The notes under the pieces: model-generated | Database searches by the model: none | What the model was told of the DNA's origin: nothing | Seen by the model: only the letters and a program-made list of their open reading frames with translations | Position numbers and translations under genes: made by a program | Assembly (NCBI GenBank): GCA_920105625.2 | Contig: OV050030.1 | Coordinates: 96,985,152-97,049,151, forward strand | Length of the DNA stretch: 64,000 nt | Direction of reading: 5' to 3' | DNA from: Clusia tigrina | Lineage: Eukaryota; Arthropoda; Insecta; Diptera; Clusiidae | Shown here: one piece after another, positions 1-12,208 of the stretch | How positions within the stretch are numbered: the stretch's first letter is position 1 | How the letters are laid out: each line of letters starts with the position of its first letter

Positions 1-698
1 AAATTCGGTATATTCAGAATTCGGTTAGGTATATATTTCTAAACATGTTCAACTTTTCATTTATTCTAATACATGTTGGCACATACGAGTATGTATTTAC
101 GATACGGTCGAATTTCGACCGCGGACTATAACAGTATTTCAGAAAGAGGTAATATTACAAATGAATCATAGGAGGAACCATTTTGCAGTGGAACTTTTGT
201 AATACGATATTATACCGCATTGAAAGCAATTCTCTTGATCACAAGCCCACTCAACTACCATATTTGTCAATAGGAGCTCCTACCGATGAGGGAAGTTATC
301 GTACAAAACAAAAGCGCTACTAAATCGATGACTTGCAAAAAGAATCGCGTGAGTCCTGCTGGCGGTGCCGTAGTGGCCAGTCGCTTTGTTTACCTTTAAA
401 GACTTACATGACGTAGAAATAATGTTTGAGTACTAAGGACTATGGTTGGAAGGGGCAGGGATCATTCCTGGCTGGAAAGATGTAGAAGGCACATCGGGAG
501 CCCGAATTTGAGGTGAGTTGACTGAAAAATAGGTTCGAGTTATTTTTTTTGTTTTGTATTGAGAAACATACATTTAATTGTAAAGAGTAACCGGCGGTGG
601 CAAACAGAACCTAGTCGACGGGGTCCCCCCCTTCTAAGCCTGTTTTAAATTAACAGAAAGGGTCAAATCATGGGGAGAATTTATATTTACTCTACAAA
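1..698. other. No recognisable gene
   Basis: AT-rich sequence with no reading frame resembling a known family on either strand. A short C-rich run lies near 621-632. Nothing else stands out. Confidence 0.6.
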
Positions 699-1000
699 CT
701 GGAATTCATACCGCTGGATTGTGTAATAATCAAACAATTGCTTGGTTAATTTAGAACAATAAGCTTTATTTTATTATTGCAATTTACACATCTAAATCTT
801 AAGATTAAATCTTACCTTAATACAATTTGCACTTCACTTATTTTAATACTAATATTCTTAATTCACGATGTACACACTGCTACAATCACTTTTCGACTGT
901 GTCGACTTCATTTCTGTGGCTTACATATCTCTCGTGTGCCGGACCAGAATACGCCAGGATTTTCACTACACTCCGAAAGAAGTTTCGTAGAAGATTCCAG
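699..1000 (-). repeat. Solo LTR fragment of the SAP-gag gypsy family
   Basis: The stretch TGTGTAATAATCAAACAATT at about 720 and the following AT-rich block match, with divergence, the LTRs at 37750-38373 and 40926-41550 in the same plus-strand reading, so the fragment lies in minus orientation. Both LTR ends and all coding sequence are missing. Small frames across it are not credible genes. Confidence 0.65.
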
Positions 1001-1397
1001 AGCATGAAACTACGTATTTGTGGTGAAATGACTAATAGAGTATACCGTAAAAGTATGCAATTATTTATGTTTCAATATATAAATAAATTTCTCTAGAAAA
1101 AAACATATATTATGGCCACAGGAAAGATACACGAGAAGGGTGCCCAGCTCCAAAAACAGATTTGTTGATGTGTCTGAGACAATTACTCCAAGAAGGGAAG
1201 GTGTAGATCCTCTTAGTGTGGCACTATGGGAATCTGATGGAAGTAGAGGAATGCACGAGACAAGAGTCGTTACCGGACCAATAAAACCCAAGACGAGAAA
1301 ACTGTAAATTCTTAGCTGTGGCTTTAGTGAAAGCTTTTAAATACAAAAAATTTCAAAAATGATCTAATACCACAAACATGGAGGCATGGCCTGCTTT
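1001..1397. other. No recognisable gene
   Basis: No protein family match on either strand. It separates the LTR fragment from the TIR-bounded element that starts at 1398. Confidence 0.5.
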
Positions 1398-1920
1398 AGG
1401 CTCAATACACACTATTCGTGCCGGTCACGTTCAGTCAATCATCCGTCAAATATTCTTTGATGCCTTTTAATAGGAAGTATTCACATTACCGGTTACGTGC
1501 CAGCCACAGTCCAAGCAAGACCGCCTCGGTTTTTTCAAAAAGAATTCTTGACTGAAGGTTGAACGGCAGTGAGGAATGCATCGCATCTTGTGGACTTTTT
1601 TCAGAGGAAATTTTACGCATTCTAGCGTAGGGATCGACTTGATGTGCCAGCATATGTGTGAGTGTCGAATAAATACGATCGACGCCATCCACTTCGTTTA
1701 ACTTTTATTTATTTTTGTTGTTTTCTCTCCTACTTCAATAAAAACAAATTTATTTGGAAAGAAATTTCTCTCGCAATTATATTCCTCAAACACATAAAGC
1801 TGGCATTAGCATCCACATTTGCGAAGTTGTGACTGGAATGTGAATGGATAATGTGAATACATTGCGTTCCGTATGAAAGTGATTGGCATGTGACCGGAAC
1901 GAATAGTATGTATTGGGCCT
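1398..1920. mobile_element. Short non-autonomous element with 31-bp TIRs
   Basis: The left end (1398-1428, starting AGGCTCAATACACACTATTC) and the reverse complement of the right end (1890-1920, starting AGGCCCAATACATACTATTC) match at 28 of 31 positions. The 523-bp interior has no coding potential that I can recognise. This is the layout of a MITE or an internally deleted DNA transposon. Clear target-site duplications are not visible, so the superfamily stays open. Confidence 0.6.
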
Positions 1921-2102
1921 TACAGCGTGGATACTTCGCCATAAAGTCTACATATAGACGCTGGAATGGCCGTTCTCTCGCAATCTCCTTTCCTATAAAA
2001 GGACGCGAAACACAATTACTGAACTTTGTCTAAGGCTTCAGGAACCTATACTTGTACAAATGCGGTCCAGGCTCTCTTCTCCAGCAGCAGAACGTATAAC
2101 TA

Positions 2103-3079
2103 TTACTCTATTCTGTATTTGCACATTGGGGAACCTGCCCGCATTTTTTTCAATCGTGATTCAAACGAGGATGTATCCATCCCTAAAATACCCGGAGACA
2201 CTTCACCTATTAACCGGTATAGCGTATCCGGAACTACATTTTCACTCCCCTTGTTGTGTTCAATCTGGAAGTAAAACATCTGCACCCGGAGTGACCATCT
2301 AGCCAACCTACCAATCAAGTATTTTAAAGATATCAGCCACTTCAAGCTAGCATGATCTGTGATCACGGTAAATGACATCAACTCTAAAAACGCCGCACCG
2401 TTAGAGCCGCCGCTAGATACTCCTTTTCTGGTACTCTATAGTTGAGCCGGCAACTAGTCATCTTGCATGAATAGTACGCTTTTGGCCGTTAATTTTCCGC
2501 TCCATCTTTTTGAAACAGGATAGCCCCAAGTATGCCACACAGGGAGGCACTACACTGAATATAGAACCTATTACTGAAATCGGGGTGCGCTCATACTTGC
2601 ACCGTCGTGAGTGCCAGCTTTAATTTGCCAAACGCGGTAGTCGCTTCTGAAGTCATCACAAACTTCTCTCCATTGCTCAGAGTATCCGTTAAGGCGGGGA
2701 AATTTCCGCAAAATCCGCTACAAACTATATCATCCTATATCATCCTGCGGTCCCCAGAAAACCATAAATCTGCCTTGTCGTGTTTGGTACCGGAAGTTTT
2801 CTCATTGCTGATACCTTCTCGGGGTCAGTCTTTAATACCCAGATACATAAACTCCTTGCGGCAGAAACTCGACAACAAATGCATATGGATATCGAAATCC
2901 TGTGATATTTGCAAGAAGTCATCGGGGTACACAACAACATTATCCTTAAGACGCTCCGGAATAGCCTTATCCATTAGTCTGCATAGACTCTGCGCCGCAT
3001 TGCAAATCCTAAATGTCATCACTTGGAACTGGTAAAGAGGGATTGTAAAAGCTGTAAAGGCTTTACTTTCCTCCTCCAA
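2103..3079 (-). pseudogene. Ty3/gypsy pol relic (RT and RNase H)
   Basis: Read on the minus strand, 3079-2825 gives part of a reverse transcriptase: a palm segment, then VVYPDDF, a variant of the Y-x-D-D catalytic box. 2580-2390 gives the start of RNase H (FYIQC.ASLCG, FQKDGAEN). 2381-2103 gives its end (FTVITDHASLKWL, then a GSENVVPDTL motif). The order RT then RNase H is that of gypsy pol. Several frameshifts and stops break it, and protease, integrase and LTRs are absent. It is an old internal fragment. Confidence 0.85.
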
Positions 3080-3513
3080 CTCAATTTCCCAAAACGCTCA
3101 CTTGAAATCTATACTGCTAATAGGCATCGCCGTGTCTATACGACTGAAGTTGCCTTCGATGTTTTGAATGAGATACGCATTATGAAGATGAAATTTGTCT
3201 ATTGACAGATTTCACCCACACAAAATCTTTTGTTTCAAAATATAAAACTCAAGGTAGGCGAGCCAGATTTTGACTTCGTATGTTTCGTTCTTTTTGTATG
3301 AAACGAATTCTCAATCACGTTAATCTTTTAGGTTAAATATTGATTGAGAATCTTTCAGAGAGGTGTAAGAACAAACGTTCAAAGTCGAAAGCAAGCTTTC
3401 GAAGTTGAAACGAGAGTTCAAAGCAAAGACGAGTAGTTAAGCAAACCAAGATACAAACGCGGCAAACACAGTTTCCATTGATTCTACAAAATTGCATCAG
3501 AAGTCGTCCACAT
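3080..3513. other. Mostly unassigned, with frameshifted RT debris at its left end
   Basis: The first roughly 100 bases still read on the minus strand as frameshifted RT finger-domain debris of the preceding gypsy relic. The rest holds short GTTCAAAG/GAAGTT-type motifs leading into the minisatellite. No gene is seen. Confidence 0.4.
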
Positions 3514-3755
3514 GAAGAATTCAATAGCAGCAGAAGTTCAATAACAGGAAGAATTCAATAGCAGCAGAAAGAAGTTCGGTCACAGGAAGAATAAAATAGC
3601 AGCAGAAGTTCGATCATAGGAAGAATTCAATAGCAGCAGAAGTTCAGCCACAGAAATAGTTCGATAACAGCAGAAATTCAGTCACAGAAAGAAGCCAATA
3701 TTATCAGAAGTCCAGTTACAAGAAGAATTCAATCGTAGGAAGAATTTAGTCAAAG
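3514..3755. repeat. 34-bp minisatellite
   Basis: About six imperfect copies of a unit beginning GAAGAATTCAATAGCAGCAG and continuing AAGTTCAATMACAG. Five copies are 34 bp and one is 38 bp, and two partial copies follow. Purine-rich on the plus strand. No link to a neighbouring element is evident. Confidence 0.8.
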
Positions 3756-4018
3756 GAATCCTATACAATACCCGAATTAGTAGAAGTAGCATCCTTTGCA
3801 TAAGCGATTTTTCCCTTGCTTTCTAACCAAAGTGACAATACTGCTCCAAGGACTCTCACTTTCTTTGATCACCCCAACGAAAGCATATTATCAACCTCGG
3901 CATACATCAACTCCTGTACCGCCGGTGGCACCGGGTTGGTTGGTTGGTTCAGGTGGCTGATCCACGACATCCTTGCATGAATCATAGTTAGCGCCTTAGC
4001 GCCGTTCCACTTTGTGGA

Positions 4019-5960
4019 TCACTTTGTGGAAATTAGGTGTTTTAGAAGGTCTTTCGGTTTCACAGCCGAGAGATCGGATAGTCCTGCTAGAAAATAGTTT
4101 CCCAGGGCTCTATTTCTTGCTGCTGCCAGAGCTGGGCATTTGCAAAGAAAGCGAATTAATGTTTCCCTCTTGTCCGAATCCTTACAACTTCTACAATAGG
4201 TATTGAAAGGTGTATGCATTTTCTCCGCATGCGTACCTACTAGATAGTGTCCTGTAAAAACCGCCGTTAGTGGGCTGGTATCTCTACGCTCTCTGACCGT
4301 CTTAACCCCATGGATTCTAGTATGTTAAGTATATTGTCAATGACCAGTAGCCATAATAGTGGTGAAATTTCCCCGCCTTGTGGCGTTCCTCTACTGACAT
4401 GCTGACACGCTGACATGAGAACTCTATTGCCAAGCTCTGACTGAATGATCCTAGTCTTTAGCATTGAAACTATCCAGTCCCTAAGAACTTCCTCTACACC
4501 TACCCTGGTAAGAGAGTTCAGGATTGCGTTATTGTTAACATTGTTAAAAGCCCCTTCTATGTCTAGGAAGGCTGCTAAAGTATACTGTTTATGGTGAATA
4601 GTTTTTTCCAGTGATCGAATCACCTTCTGTGAAGCTGTTTCAGTTGATTTACCCTTGAGATACACATGTTGCGATTTCGAAAAGGGAAACTGATCCAATA
4701 TTTGCCTAAGATGGATTTCTAAAACTCTCTCCATCGTTTTGAGGAGAAACGATGTAAGACTAATTGGTCTGAAGTCCTTTGCTGACTCGTGGGAAATTTT
4801 TCCTGCCTTTGGGATAAAGACCACCTTTACTTTCCTCCAGCTGGAGGGGATGTAATTAAAACGTGTGCATTCCTTATATATCCCTTTAAGCCATGGGATC
4901 ACCACAACCTGTAGCTTCTGCAACATGATCGGGTAAACTCCAACCAGGCCTGGTAAAAAACAATCAATAGAGTATTTTATCTTTTCGTCCATAAATATTG
5001 AGTCCCAAACCGTTCCTTATCCGTTACGGACAATAGGGATACATCCGCGGTATCTTTGCAGTCTCGGAAGTGTGTTTGTAGTAGGAGGTCAAGTGTCTCG
5101 GAAGATGTTTCCGTTCATGCACCATCCCCCTTTTTGAGAAAAGAGGGGATGGTACGTTCCTTAGACAGTATCTTGCTGAGTCTTGCGGAAGTTAAGGTTG
5201 CCTCGATTGATTCACAAAATTCCCTCCAGCCATTTTTCTTGGCTTCGCTGATGTTAGTAAGGTTTGAGGCTGTCTTTGTACGGTACCTAGTTTTAATCCC
5301 CATAACACTGGTTGAACAGTTTCCTGGTTCTCATCCTGAGATCCGCTAATTTCTTTGTCGACCATGGTGGAAGGGTTTCTCTACTCCTAATGACGGGACA
5401 AGCGCACTTGTAAGCCATATTAAAGGCTTCCTCAAGATATCTCACTTTTCCTCCATCGACCCAGTAGATTCTACTTTTAATGTTTCGGAATTCTTTAGTT
5501 TTGTTCCAGCTACCCTTGTAAGAATATCCCACTTTATTCGCCTAGGGTTTCTGAAAGGAATGGCAAACTTAACAGGAAGACTATCCAATTGTGGTCCAAG
5601 AGGGACTTTTTATTTGAAACCCTCCAATCTCCTACCTGGACTGTTTCGTTTCCTGAAATTAGGATTAAATCTAGGAACTCTTCCCATCCAACATGATCTT
5701 TGCAACTGGGAAAGGTAAAAGTATTCCCTCTGTTACATACTGAAAGATTGGAATTACTTACTAGTATAAAATTAAAAATTCACTCACCCCTTTCGTTATC
5801 CTCGGTACTACCCCATAGCATAATCCTCGCGTTGGCGTCGCATCCAAGAAGGAGGGGTGTATTTTTGGCAGTAACATTGGCGACCAAGGTTGCAATCTCT
5901 TCCGGTAGTGAGTCTCTACGCGCGTGCGTCTGGTCCATTCGGAACCTCGATTTTCACTAC
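4019..5960 (-). pseudogene. I/LOA-type non-LTR retrotransposon relic (copy A)
   Basis: Minus strand. 5960-5790 encodes the end of an apurinic-like endonuclease, with GCDANARIMLWGSTEDN followed by ERGE. 5532-5115 is the linker before RT (PPWSTKKLADLRMRTRKLFN, then ARLSKILSKE). 4992-4267 is RT fingers and palm (IPKAGKISHESAKDFRPISL, AAFLDIEGAFN, GTPQGGEISPLLW). 4300-4019 is the C-terminal tail of the RNase H region (FNTYCRSCKD, CPALAAARNRALGN). The sequence jumps from just after the PQGG box to the tail, so the Y-x-D-D catalytic box and most of RNase H are deleted. The 5' part is lost where gypsy copy 1 begins. Family membership is firm; the clade (LOA-like rather than I proper) is inference. 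Confidence 0.85.
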
Positions 5961-6056
5961 TGTTAAATTGCCTGTGCCAAATTCCTTGTTCGCTTCAAGT
6001 ATGTGTGCTCAAGTGTGCTTTTGGCAAACTAGGCGGCCAGTCCTCCCTACCTACCT

Positions 6057-7470
6057 ACATAAGAGTGGTCGATCTTGCAAATGCAGCTAGAACCATAGAC
6101 AACGGACAAGCTATTGGAAATTACCAGGCAATTTCGGCAATTGTAAACAGTGAGAGCCAGCCGCGACACACGAAAAGTAAGATACCAGCTGATAAAAAGG
6201 TACTCGACGATCTAACGTAAGAATGGAGTAAAGACTTATCCACAGAGCAGAGAAAGACTGCCAGCCAACTATTGGCAAGACTTTGGCCAGTATTTGCTGA
6301 AAAGGGCCAAACCCACACGTTTCTCTGTAGATTATCAGAAAATTAATGAAGTTACGAAGAAAGATAGTTATCCATTGCCTCGCATCGATGATACCTTGGA
6401 CACACTTTCTGGTTCAAATTGGTTCTCAAGGTTGGATTTACAAAGCAGATATTGGCAAGTGGTAGTAGATGAGCAACACAAGGAAAATACGGAAGTTAGT
6501 GCCAGTGATGGACTATGGCAATTTTTGGTGATGCCATTCGGACTGTGTAATGCTCCAGCAACATTTGAACGCTTAATGGAACATGTGCCAAAGGGTCTCC
6601 ACTGGAAAACGTGTCTGGTGTATCTAGATAACATCATCATTGTGGGAAAGGACAACGAGGGCCACTTGAAGAATTTGGAAGAAGTATTGTCCCGATTAGG
6701 CTCTCCAGGGCTGAAGCTGAGCGCAAGGAAATGCTCAATATTCAAGAAAGCAGTCAAGTGCCTTGGACATAAGGAGTACACACAGATCCAGATAGAATAG
6801 AGTCAGTAAGGGAGTGGCCAAGACCAATTAATTTGCATAAGCTACGCTGCTTCTTGGGCTTTGCACCTATTACATACGCATTGTTCCAAGCTTCGCACAC
6901 GTGGCTGCTAGTCTGCTTGAATTAACGAGAAAGTATTGTTCTTTTGAGTGGAAAAGCGGACAGGAGAAGGCATTCAACGGACTGCAAGATCTATTGTGTA
7001 CAGCCCCAATCCTTGAGTATCCAATTCCTGGCGAACACTTTATTTTGAACACAAATGAAAGTGGTTTTGGGATTGGAGGTGTCCTGTCGCAAGTTATTGA
7101 CGGACATGAAAGAGTAATGGCTTACTTCAGCAAGATCTTATCAAAACCTGAACAAAATTACTGTGTAACACGGAGAGAACTTTTGGCGGTTATGCAAGGC
7201 GGTTAACAAGTACTTGTATGGGCAAAAGTTTCTGTTGAGAACGGGTAGTGCTGCTCTGCGGTGGCTATTACAGTTCAAAAATCCTGAAGGTCAGGTGGCG
7301 AGATGGATTGCGAGACTCCAAAGCTACGATTTCACAATAGACCATCGCAGCGGCGGAAGCCATGGGAATTCTGATCCATTATCGCGACGTCCTTGCAGTA
7401 CGGAATGTAAGCACTATTATAAATCTGAAGGGAAAGAAGGAGTTGTTCATGTCCGCTTAATGGCTGTTTT
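6057..7470 (+). pseudogene. Gypsy RT and RNase H, copy 1
   Basis: RT occupies 6294-6800: FSVDYQKINEVTKKDSYPLP, LVMPFGLCNAPATFE, then VYLDNIIIVG, where the second catalytic Asp of Y-x-D-D is Asn. RNase H follows in other frames at 6901-7206 (a TNESGFGIGGVLSQ-type motif) and 7214-7440 (ALRWLLQFKNPEGQVARWIA). About 200 bp present in copy 2 (about 14079-14279) are missing here at 6305, which brings the protease-RT linker against the first RT block. At least three frame breaks and the altered catalytic residue make the enzyme dead. The role in an intact element is cDNA synthesis in the cytoplasmic capsid. Confidence 0.85.
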
Positions 7471-7479
7471 AAAGAAAAT

Positions 7480-8345
7480 ATAAGAAGAACAACGAAATGA
7501 CCCAGAATTGGCAAAAATCGTTTCCAGTAAGATATAAGGAAAACGACCAAAATGCAATGGAATCTCATAATCAATGAAATCAACCATACCCGATCAAGAA
7601 ACTATGCCCGTTGCAGATGGATTTATCAATAATTGGGTCTGGAGATTCGGAGCTTCCCTTGAGTTGTTACTCGGATCAAGGCAGAAATTTCGAGTCAACG
7701 ATATGCAGAGAAATGAGTGAATTGAAGGGCATACGCGAAACTCGCGCAACCCCTTTAGACCCGAAATCCGATGGAGTAGTGGAAAGATTTAATCGGATGC
7801 TTGAGGAACACCTAAGGAAAGTTGTGGACAGAAATCAAAAAGATTGGGACTAACAAACCGTGTTCCTAATGGCATATCGATCTGCAACACACAATTCCAA
7901 ATCTACAATACCAGTCAAGGCTATTTTCGGTTGTGATATAAGATTACCTGCAGATCTGAAATTCGGTGCCTACCTATCTACGGAACTTTCATGTAGCAGT
8001 TATGTAGCTGACAAACGAAGACAGTTGAATGAAATTCATGGAAACATCAGAAAGCGCACACAACTGATGTGTGATAAAATGAAAGCCAGATATGATGTAC
8101 GAACAAACTCTCAGGGACTTCAGGAAGGGCAGCTAGTTATGCTTCATAATCCGCAAAGGAAAAATTGATTATCGCCAAAACTGCAAGCACACTGCAAAGG
8201 GCCTTATAAGGTGATAAAGGGGATCAACGATGAAGTATACCGCATCCAGTTGGCGAGAAATGTCAGGAGCAAAATGAAAGTCGTTCATCTGGAGAGGCTT
8301 TCTCCTTATAAAGGTTGCGAAATTATCCTTGTTCGGGACGAACAA
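7480..8345 (+). pseudogene. Gypsy integrase, copy 1
   Basis: The N-terminal zinc domain and the first catalytic Asp are missing. The core resumes at about 7611 with SDQGRNFESTICREMSELKG and reaches the catalytic Glu in DGVVERFNRMLEEHLRKVVD. A TAA codon at 7851-7853 splits the frame. 7860-8168 (FLMAYRSATHNS, LRLPADLKFG, QLNEIHGN, MKARYD) and 8169-8340 (YKVIKGINDEVYRIQLARN, MKVVHLERLSPYK) form the C-terminal half. The tail matches the intact tail in copy 3 at 38385-38597. No functional enzyme is expected. Confidence 0.85.
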
Positions 8346-8362
8346 AATTAAGCGGAGAGCAG

Positions 8363-8866
8363 TGAAACATAAGTGATTGCATACTTTTATGATACCCTCT
8401 ATTCATTGCAGTTTACGAGGTGCGAGAGGTGTATATAAGCCAAGACACGATGTAAATGCACACCCCAAAACCTTCTTAAAACTGCTTTCAAAGTGTAGAG
8501 AACATTCGGGAATGTGCTCGAAACTTCTTTTGAAGTGTGGAGAATATTCTAGAATGTTCTACTTCAGCATACGAGAGGTACCACACAATTAAAGTCGACA
8601 CATTTGAACAGCAATGGTAACAGTTTATACATCGTGCACTTCAATCGTAACAGTATTAAAAAGTAATAAAGTGATGAATGAATAGTTAATTAAAGTGCAC
8701 AATTGTATTCAAATAAACTTTAAGCCTAAGATTTAGTTTATAAATTTCAATAATTATATAAAATTAATTAGTTTAATTTAACCAGCGATTTTTTGATTAC
8801 TACACAATCCAGTGGTACGAATTCAAGTATTAAGAGTTAGTATAAATTGTAAGGAGGGCAATTTAT
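8363..8866 (+). repeat. 3' LTR of gypsy copy 1
   Basis: Begins TGAAACATAAGTGATTGCAT directly after a purine-rich tract (AAGCGGAGAGCAG), matching the LTR start in copy 3 (TGAAACGTGATTGCATATCA). It ends near GGAGGGCAATTTAT. It is about 120 bp shorter than the copy 3 LTRs, having lost internal sequence and one of two GGGCAATTT-type units at the end. Confidence 0.8.
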
Positions 8867-8961
8867 AATAAATAATGCAACTCTACAAATACCTTAATCT
8901 ATATGTACAAATTCTATAAATATACATAAAGGACAACAAATTAAATGCAAAAACCACATTT

Positions 8962-9344
<383 letters not shown>

Positions 9345-9629
9345 TGGTGAGGAGGAACTCCCATAAGCTGCATTTTACCGGCAACTAAAACTACGGCTTT
9401 TACCGCTGAAGGTGAGTTTTTATTCATTTATTTTATTTTACTTTCTATTTCTCTTCCTCCTGACAGGAGCTCTTTATTATTCTTCTTTTATTTCACTTTA
9501 CAAACACCAGCTAAAAACAAACAAAATTATTTGATATTACCGCCACTCATCTATGCAACAAGTGCTGTTATGCCAGGATTATTTTCTGGTCTAAGTCACC
9601 TTTCTCATTAACTCTGAGGCGGCACATCA

Positions 9630-11740
9630 TCAGAAAAAAACTATTTTGTAATATCAAGATATAAATTCTACAAGACAAACCATCCTGTTAATGAAGCTCA
9701 TGGTGGTACGGAAATATTAATAAAAAATAAATTTAAGCATCATGCACCAGAAGACTATGCAAAGGATTCTCTGCAGGAAATCTCAATATGTCTTCAATGT
9801 TGGGAGGAAAATATTGTTCTAAGCGCAGTATATTATCCTCCAAGATACTCAGACTCAGAATTCACACAATTATTCACATCACTAGGGACCAAATTTTTTT
9901 GCAGCAGGCGATTATAATGCGAAACATACCTTCTGTGGCTCCAAGTTAATAAATCCCAAAGGCAAACAACTGTTCTTTGTGTTAATGAATCGATGTGTCT
10001 TCAGGACCACCGACATACTGGCCCCCTCTGCAGACTCGTGGTTAGAGCTCTGATCATTCATTAGTGATTATATGTCTACATAAACAAACTAAACTCGGTC
10101 ACGTAAGTAACAAAAGAACAAACTAGCTCAGGTACCGCAAAGATGTAAGTAGTCATATAAACATTGGTCCTCGATAAAGAGTGCAAGCGACACGGCACTT
10201 TCGGCCATCAACTCAGATCTAACATCTGCAGCCACACACTCATCTCCGGCAGCCTCATTATCACACCCAACAGCTCGTATATCATCTGTAGTTATCGATA
10301 ATCACGTTAAGGAGAAAAGGCACTTAAGAAGAAAGTGACAACAAAATAGATCACCCCTCGACAACCAGAAATTAGCATTAACAAAAAGACGCCTCCGACA
10401 AGCGCTGAATTGCGAGCTAGAGAACAATTTGAAAAAGTATACTGAGACGCTAACTCCAACACAAAATACAAACAACCTTTTATGGAAAGCCTATAAAAAT
10501 ATAAAGACTCCTGATTTTGATCCACCACTCAGGCAAAATAATGGAACTTGGGCAGGCAACGACGAAGTGAAAGCCTCGGCGTTTTCAAATCATCTAAAGT
10601 CCGTAATTCAACCTAACCACCAACCAACAGTTTTGAAATGCCATTTCTGGTAGATAAAATACCACCAATCCCGATTAAGGTTAAAATGAAGGAAGTGCAA
10701 CATGCTATTAAAACTCAGCTAAACCCGATGAAAGCACCACGATTTGAATTAATTACCGCAAAAATTATTGTGGAATTGCTGAAATAGCTATCAAAATAGT
10801 GACAGTTATTTAATGCAATACTGATCCGGGTATGCCCAAAACCCGGAAAAGACGCAACTCAACCGTCATCTTATCGGCCACCCATAAGCTTGCTCCCAAT
10901 AATTTCCAAATTATTTGAGAAACTGCTGCTTCCAAAGCTGAGAATTCAAAAACTGTTACTGGAATCGTATTTAGATAACCGAAGGTCAGAGTATATATGT
11001 ATATATGAGAATATATCACAAAAGACTTTGGTATAAATGCTGGGGTTCCATATGGTAGTGTTCTAGGGACTGTACTATATGTATTATTGACTGCAGACCT
11101 CCGTACTGGTGATAATCTAGTCACTTCAGCATTCGCAGACGACACTGCTATTCAGCCAATCCAATAGTGACTTCAAATCGCCTTAAGGAGCATTTGAAGA
11201 AAATAGAAGTGTGTCTGGCAAATTGGCGCATTAAAGTAAATGAGACCGAGAGCATTCATGTTACGTTTATACTTAGGAAAGAAAAATGCGCTGTGATCAC
11301 ACTAAAAAATGTTTCTATTCCTCAATCGAATACTGTAACATACCTAGGAGTCCATCTAGACAGACGACTAACATGACGGAACCATATTGAGGTAAAATGA
11401 AAGCATATAAAGTTAAAGACCATAAAAAAAATTGGCTACTCAACTCCAAGTCAAGGCACCGATTAGAACATAAACTTCTATTGTACAAGGCAGTAATCAA
11501 ACCCATTTGGGATACGGAGCTGAGGTTTGGGAGAATGCTAGATCATCGAACGCCATGCTGATACAACGAGCGGAATCGAAAATATTACCTGCAATCACGG
11601 GTGCGCCTGAATTTGTTAGAAATACTGATATCCATAACATTCCTCTTGTTGAAAGTGAGTTCACAGAGATTATGCTCAAACACAAAGAAAAACTACGAGA
11701 ACACTCGAAACCATTGAAACAGCAACACGCCTCAAATTAA
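9630..11740 (+). pseudogene. Jockey-type non-LTR retrotransposon relic (J1)
   Basis: 9630-10070 encodes an endonuclease: FYKTNHPVNEAHGGTEILIK, LSAVYYPPRYSDSEF, and the AGDYNAKH box broken by a frameshift near 9900. 10429-10653 gives the linker into RT (NNLLWKAYKNIKTPDFDPPL). 10820-10960 gives CPKPGKDATQPSSYRP-type RT box sequence. 11040-11160 gives a PYGSVLGTVLY box and the catalytic FADDTA. 11167-11376 and 11507-11740 are the C-terminal part (VTYLGVHLDRRLT; PAITGAPEFVRNTDIHNIP). ORF1 is absent, part of the RT palm is missing, and many frameshifts occur. An intact copy would encode target-primed reverse transcription enzymes. Confidence 0.85.
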
Positions 11741-12171
11741 AGATAAGATTTAATTACTTCTTGTTAGGCTCGAAAGGAGGGAATTTTATAAATAAATGAA
11801 TTGTAAAAAAAGCCCCTAAAGTAAAGAATTTCAAACTTTTAATGCGAATAAAAAAAAAGGGACTTCTTGGAAAAAACAGTGTGTACATCGCATCGCATGC
11901 ATTTTAAATCGAAGCAGCAGTATTTGTAATTGTGATTTTGTAAAGTGATGAAATTCATTATTAAATAAAGTGATTAATGAATTGTGAAATAAAGTACAAA
12001 TTGTAATAAAGTAAACTTTAAGCTTAATATTAAATGTGTAAATTGCAATAATTAAATAAAGTTAGTTATTTTAATTTAACCACCGATTGTTTGATTACTA
12101 CACGATCCAGTGCTACGAATCCGAGTACAGAGAGTTAGAGAAAATTGTCAATAGGGCAATTTCGTAGCAAT

Positions 12172-12189
12172 TGGTGTCAGAAGTGGGAT
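12172..12189 (+). other. Primer binding site, gypsy copy 2
   Basis: TGGTGTCAGAAGTGGGAT follows the LTR end directly. It has the form expected for pairing with a tRNA 3' end finishing CCA; tRNA-Leu is the likely primer by analogy with other gypsy elements (inference). The same sequence occurs in copy 3. Confidence 0.75.
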
Positions 12190-12208
12190 TGTGTATCTGT
12201 AATAAACA

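Larger units (their letters stand above)
6057..8866 (+). mobile_element. Gypsy copy 1, 5'-truncated
   Basis: A Ty3/gypsy element in plus orientation with pol remains and a 3' LTR. It starts within the region between protease and RT: 6057-6305 aligns by eye with 13835-14078 of copy 2. It lacks the 5' LTR, gag and protease. It directly abuts the LOA-type relic to its left. It is the same family as copies 2 (11875-14350) and 3 (37750-41550). Confidence 0.85.
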
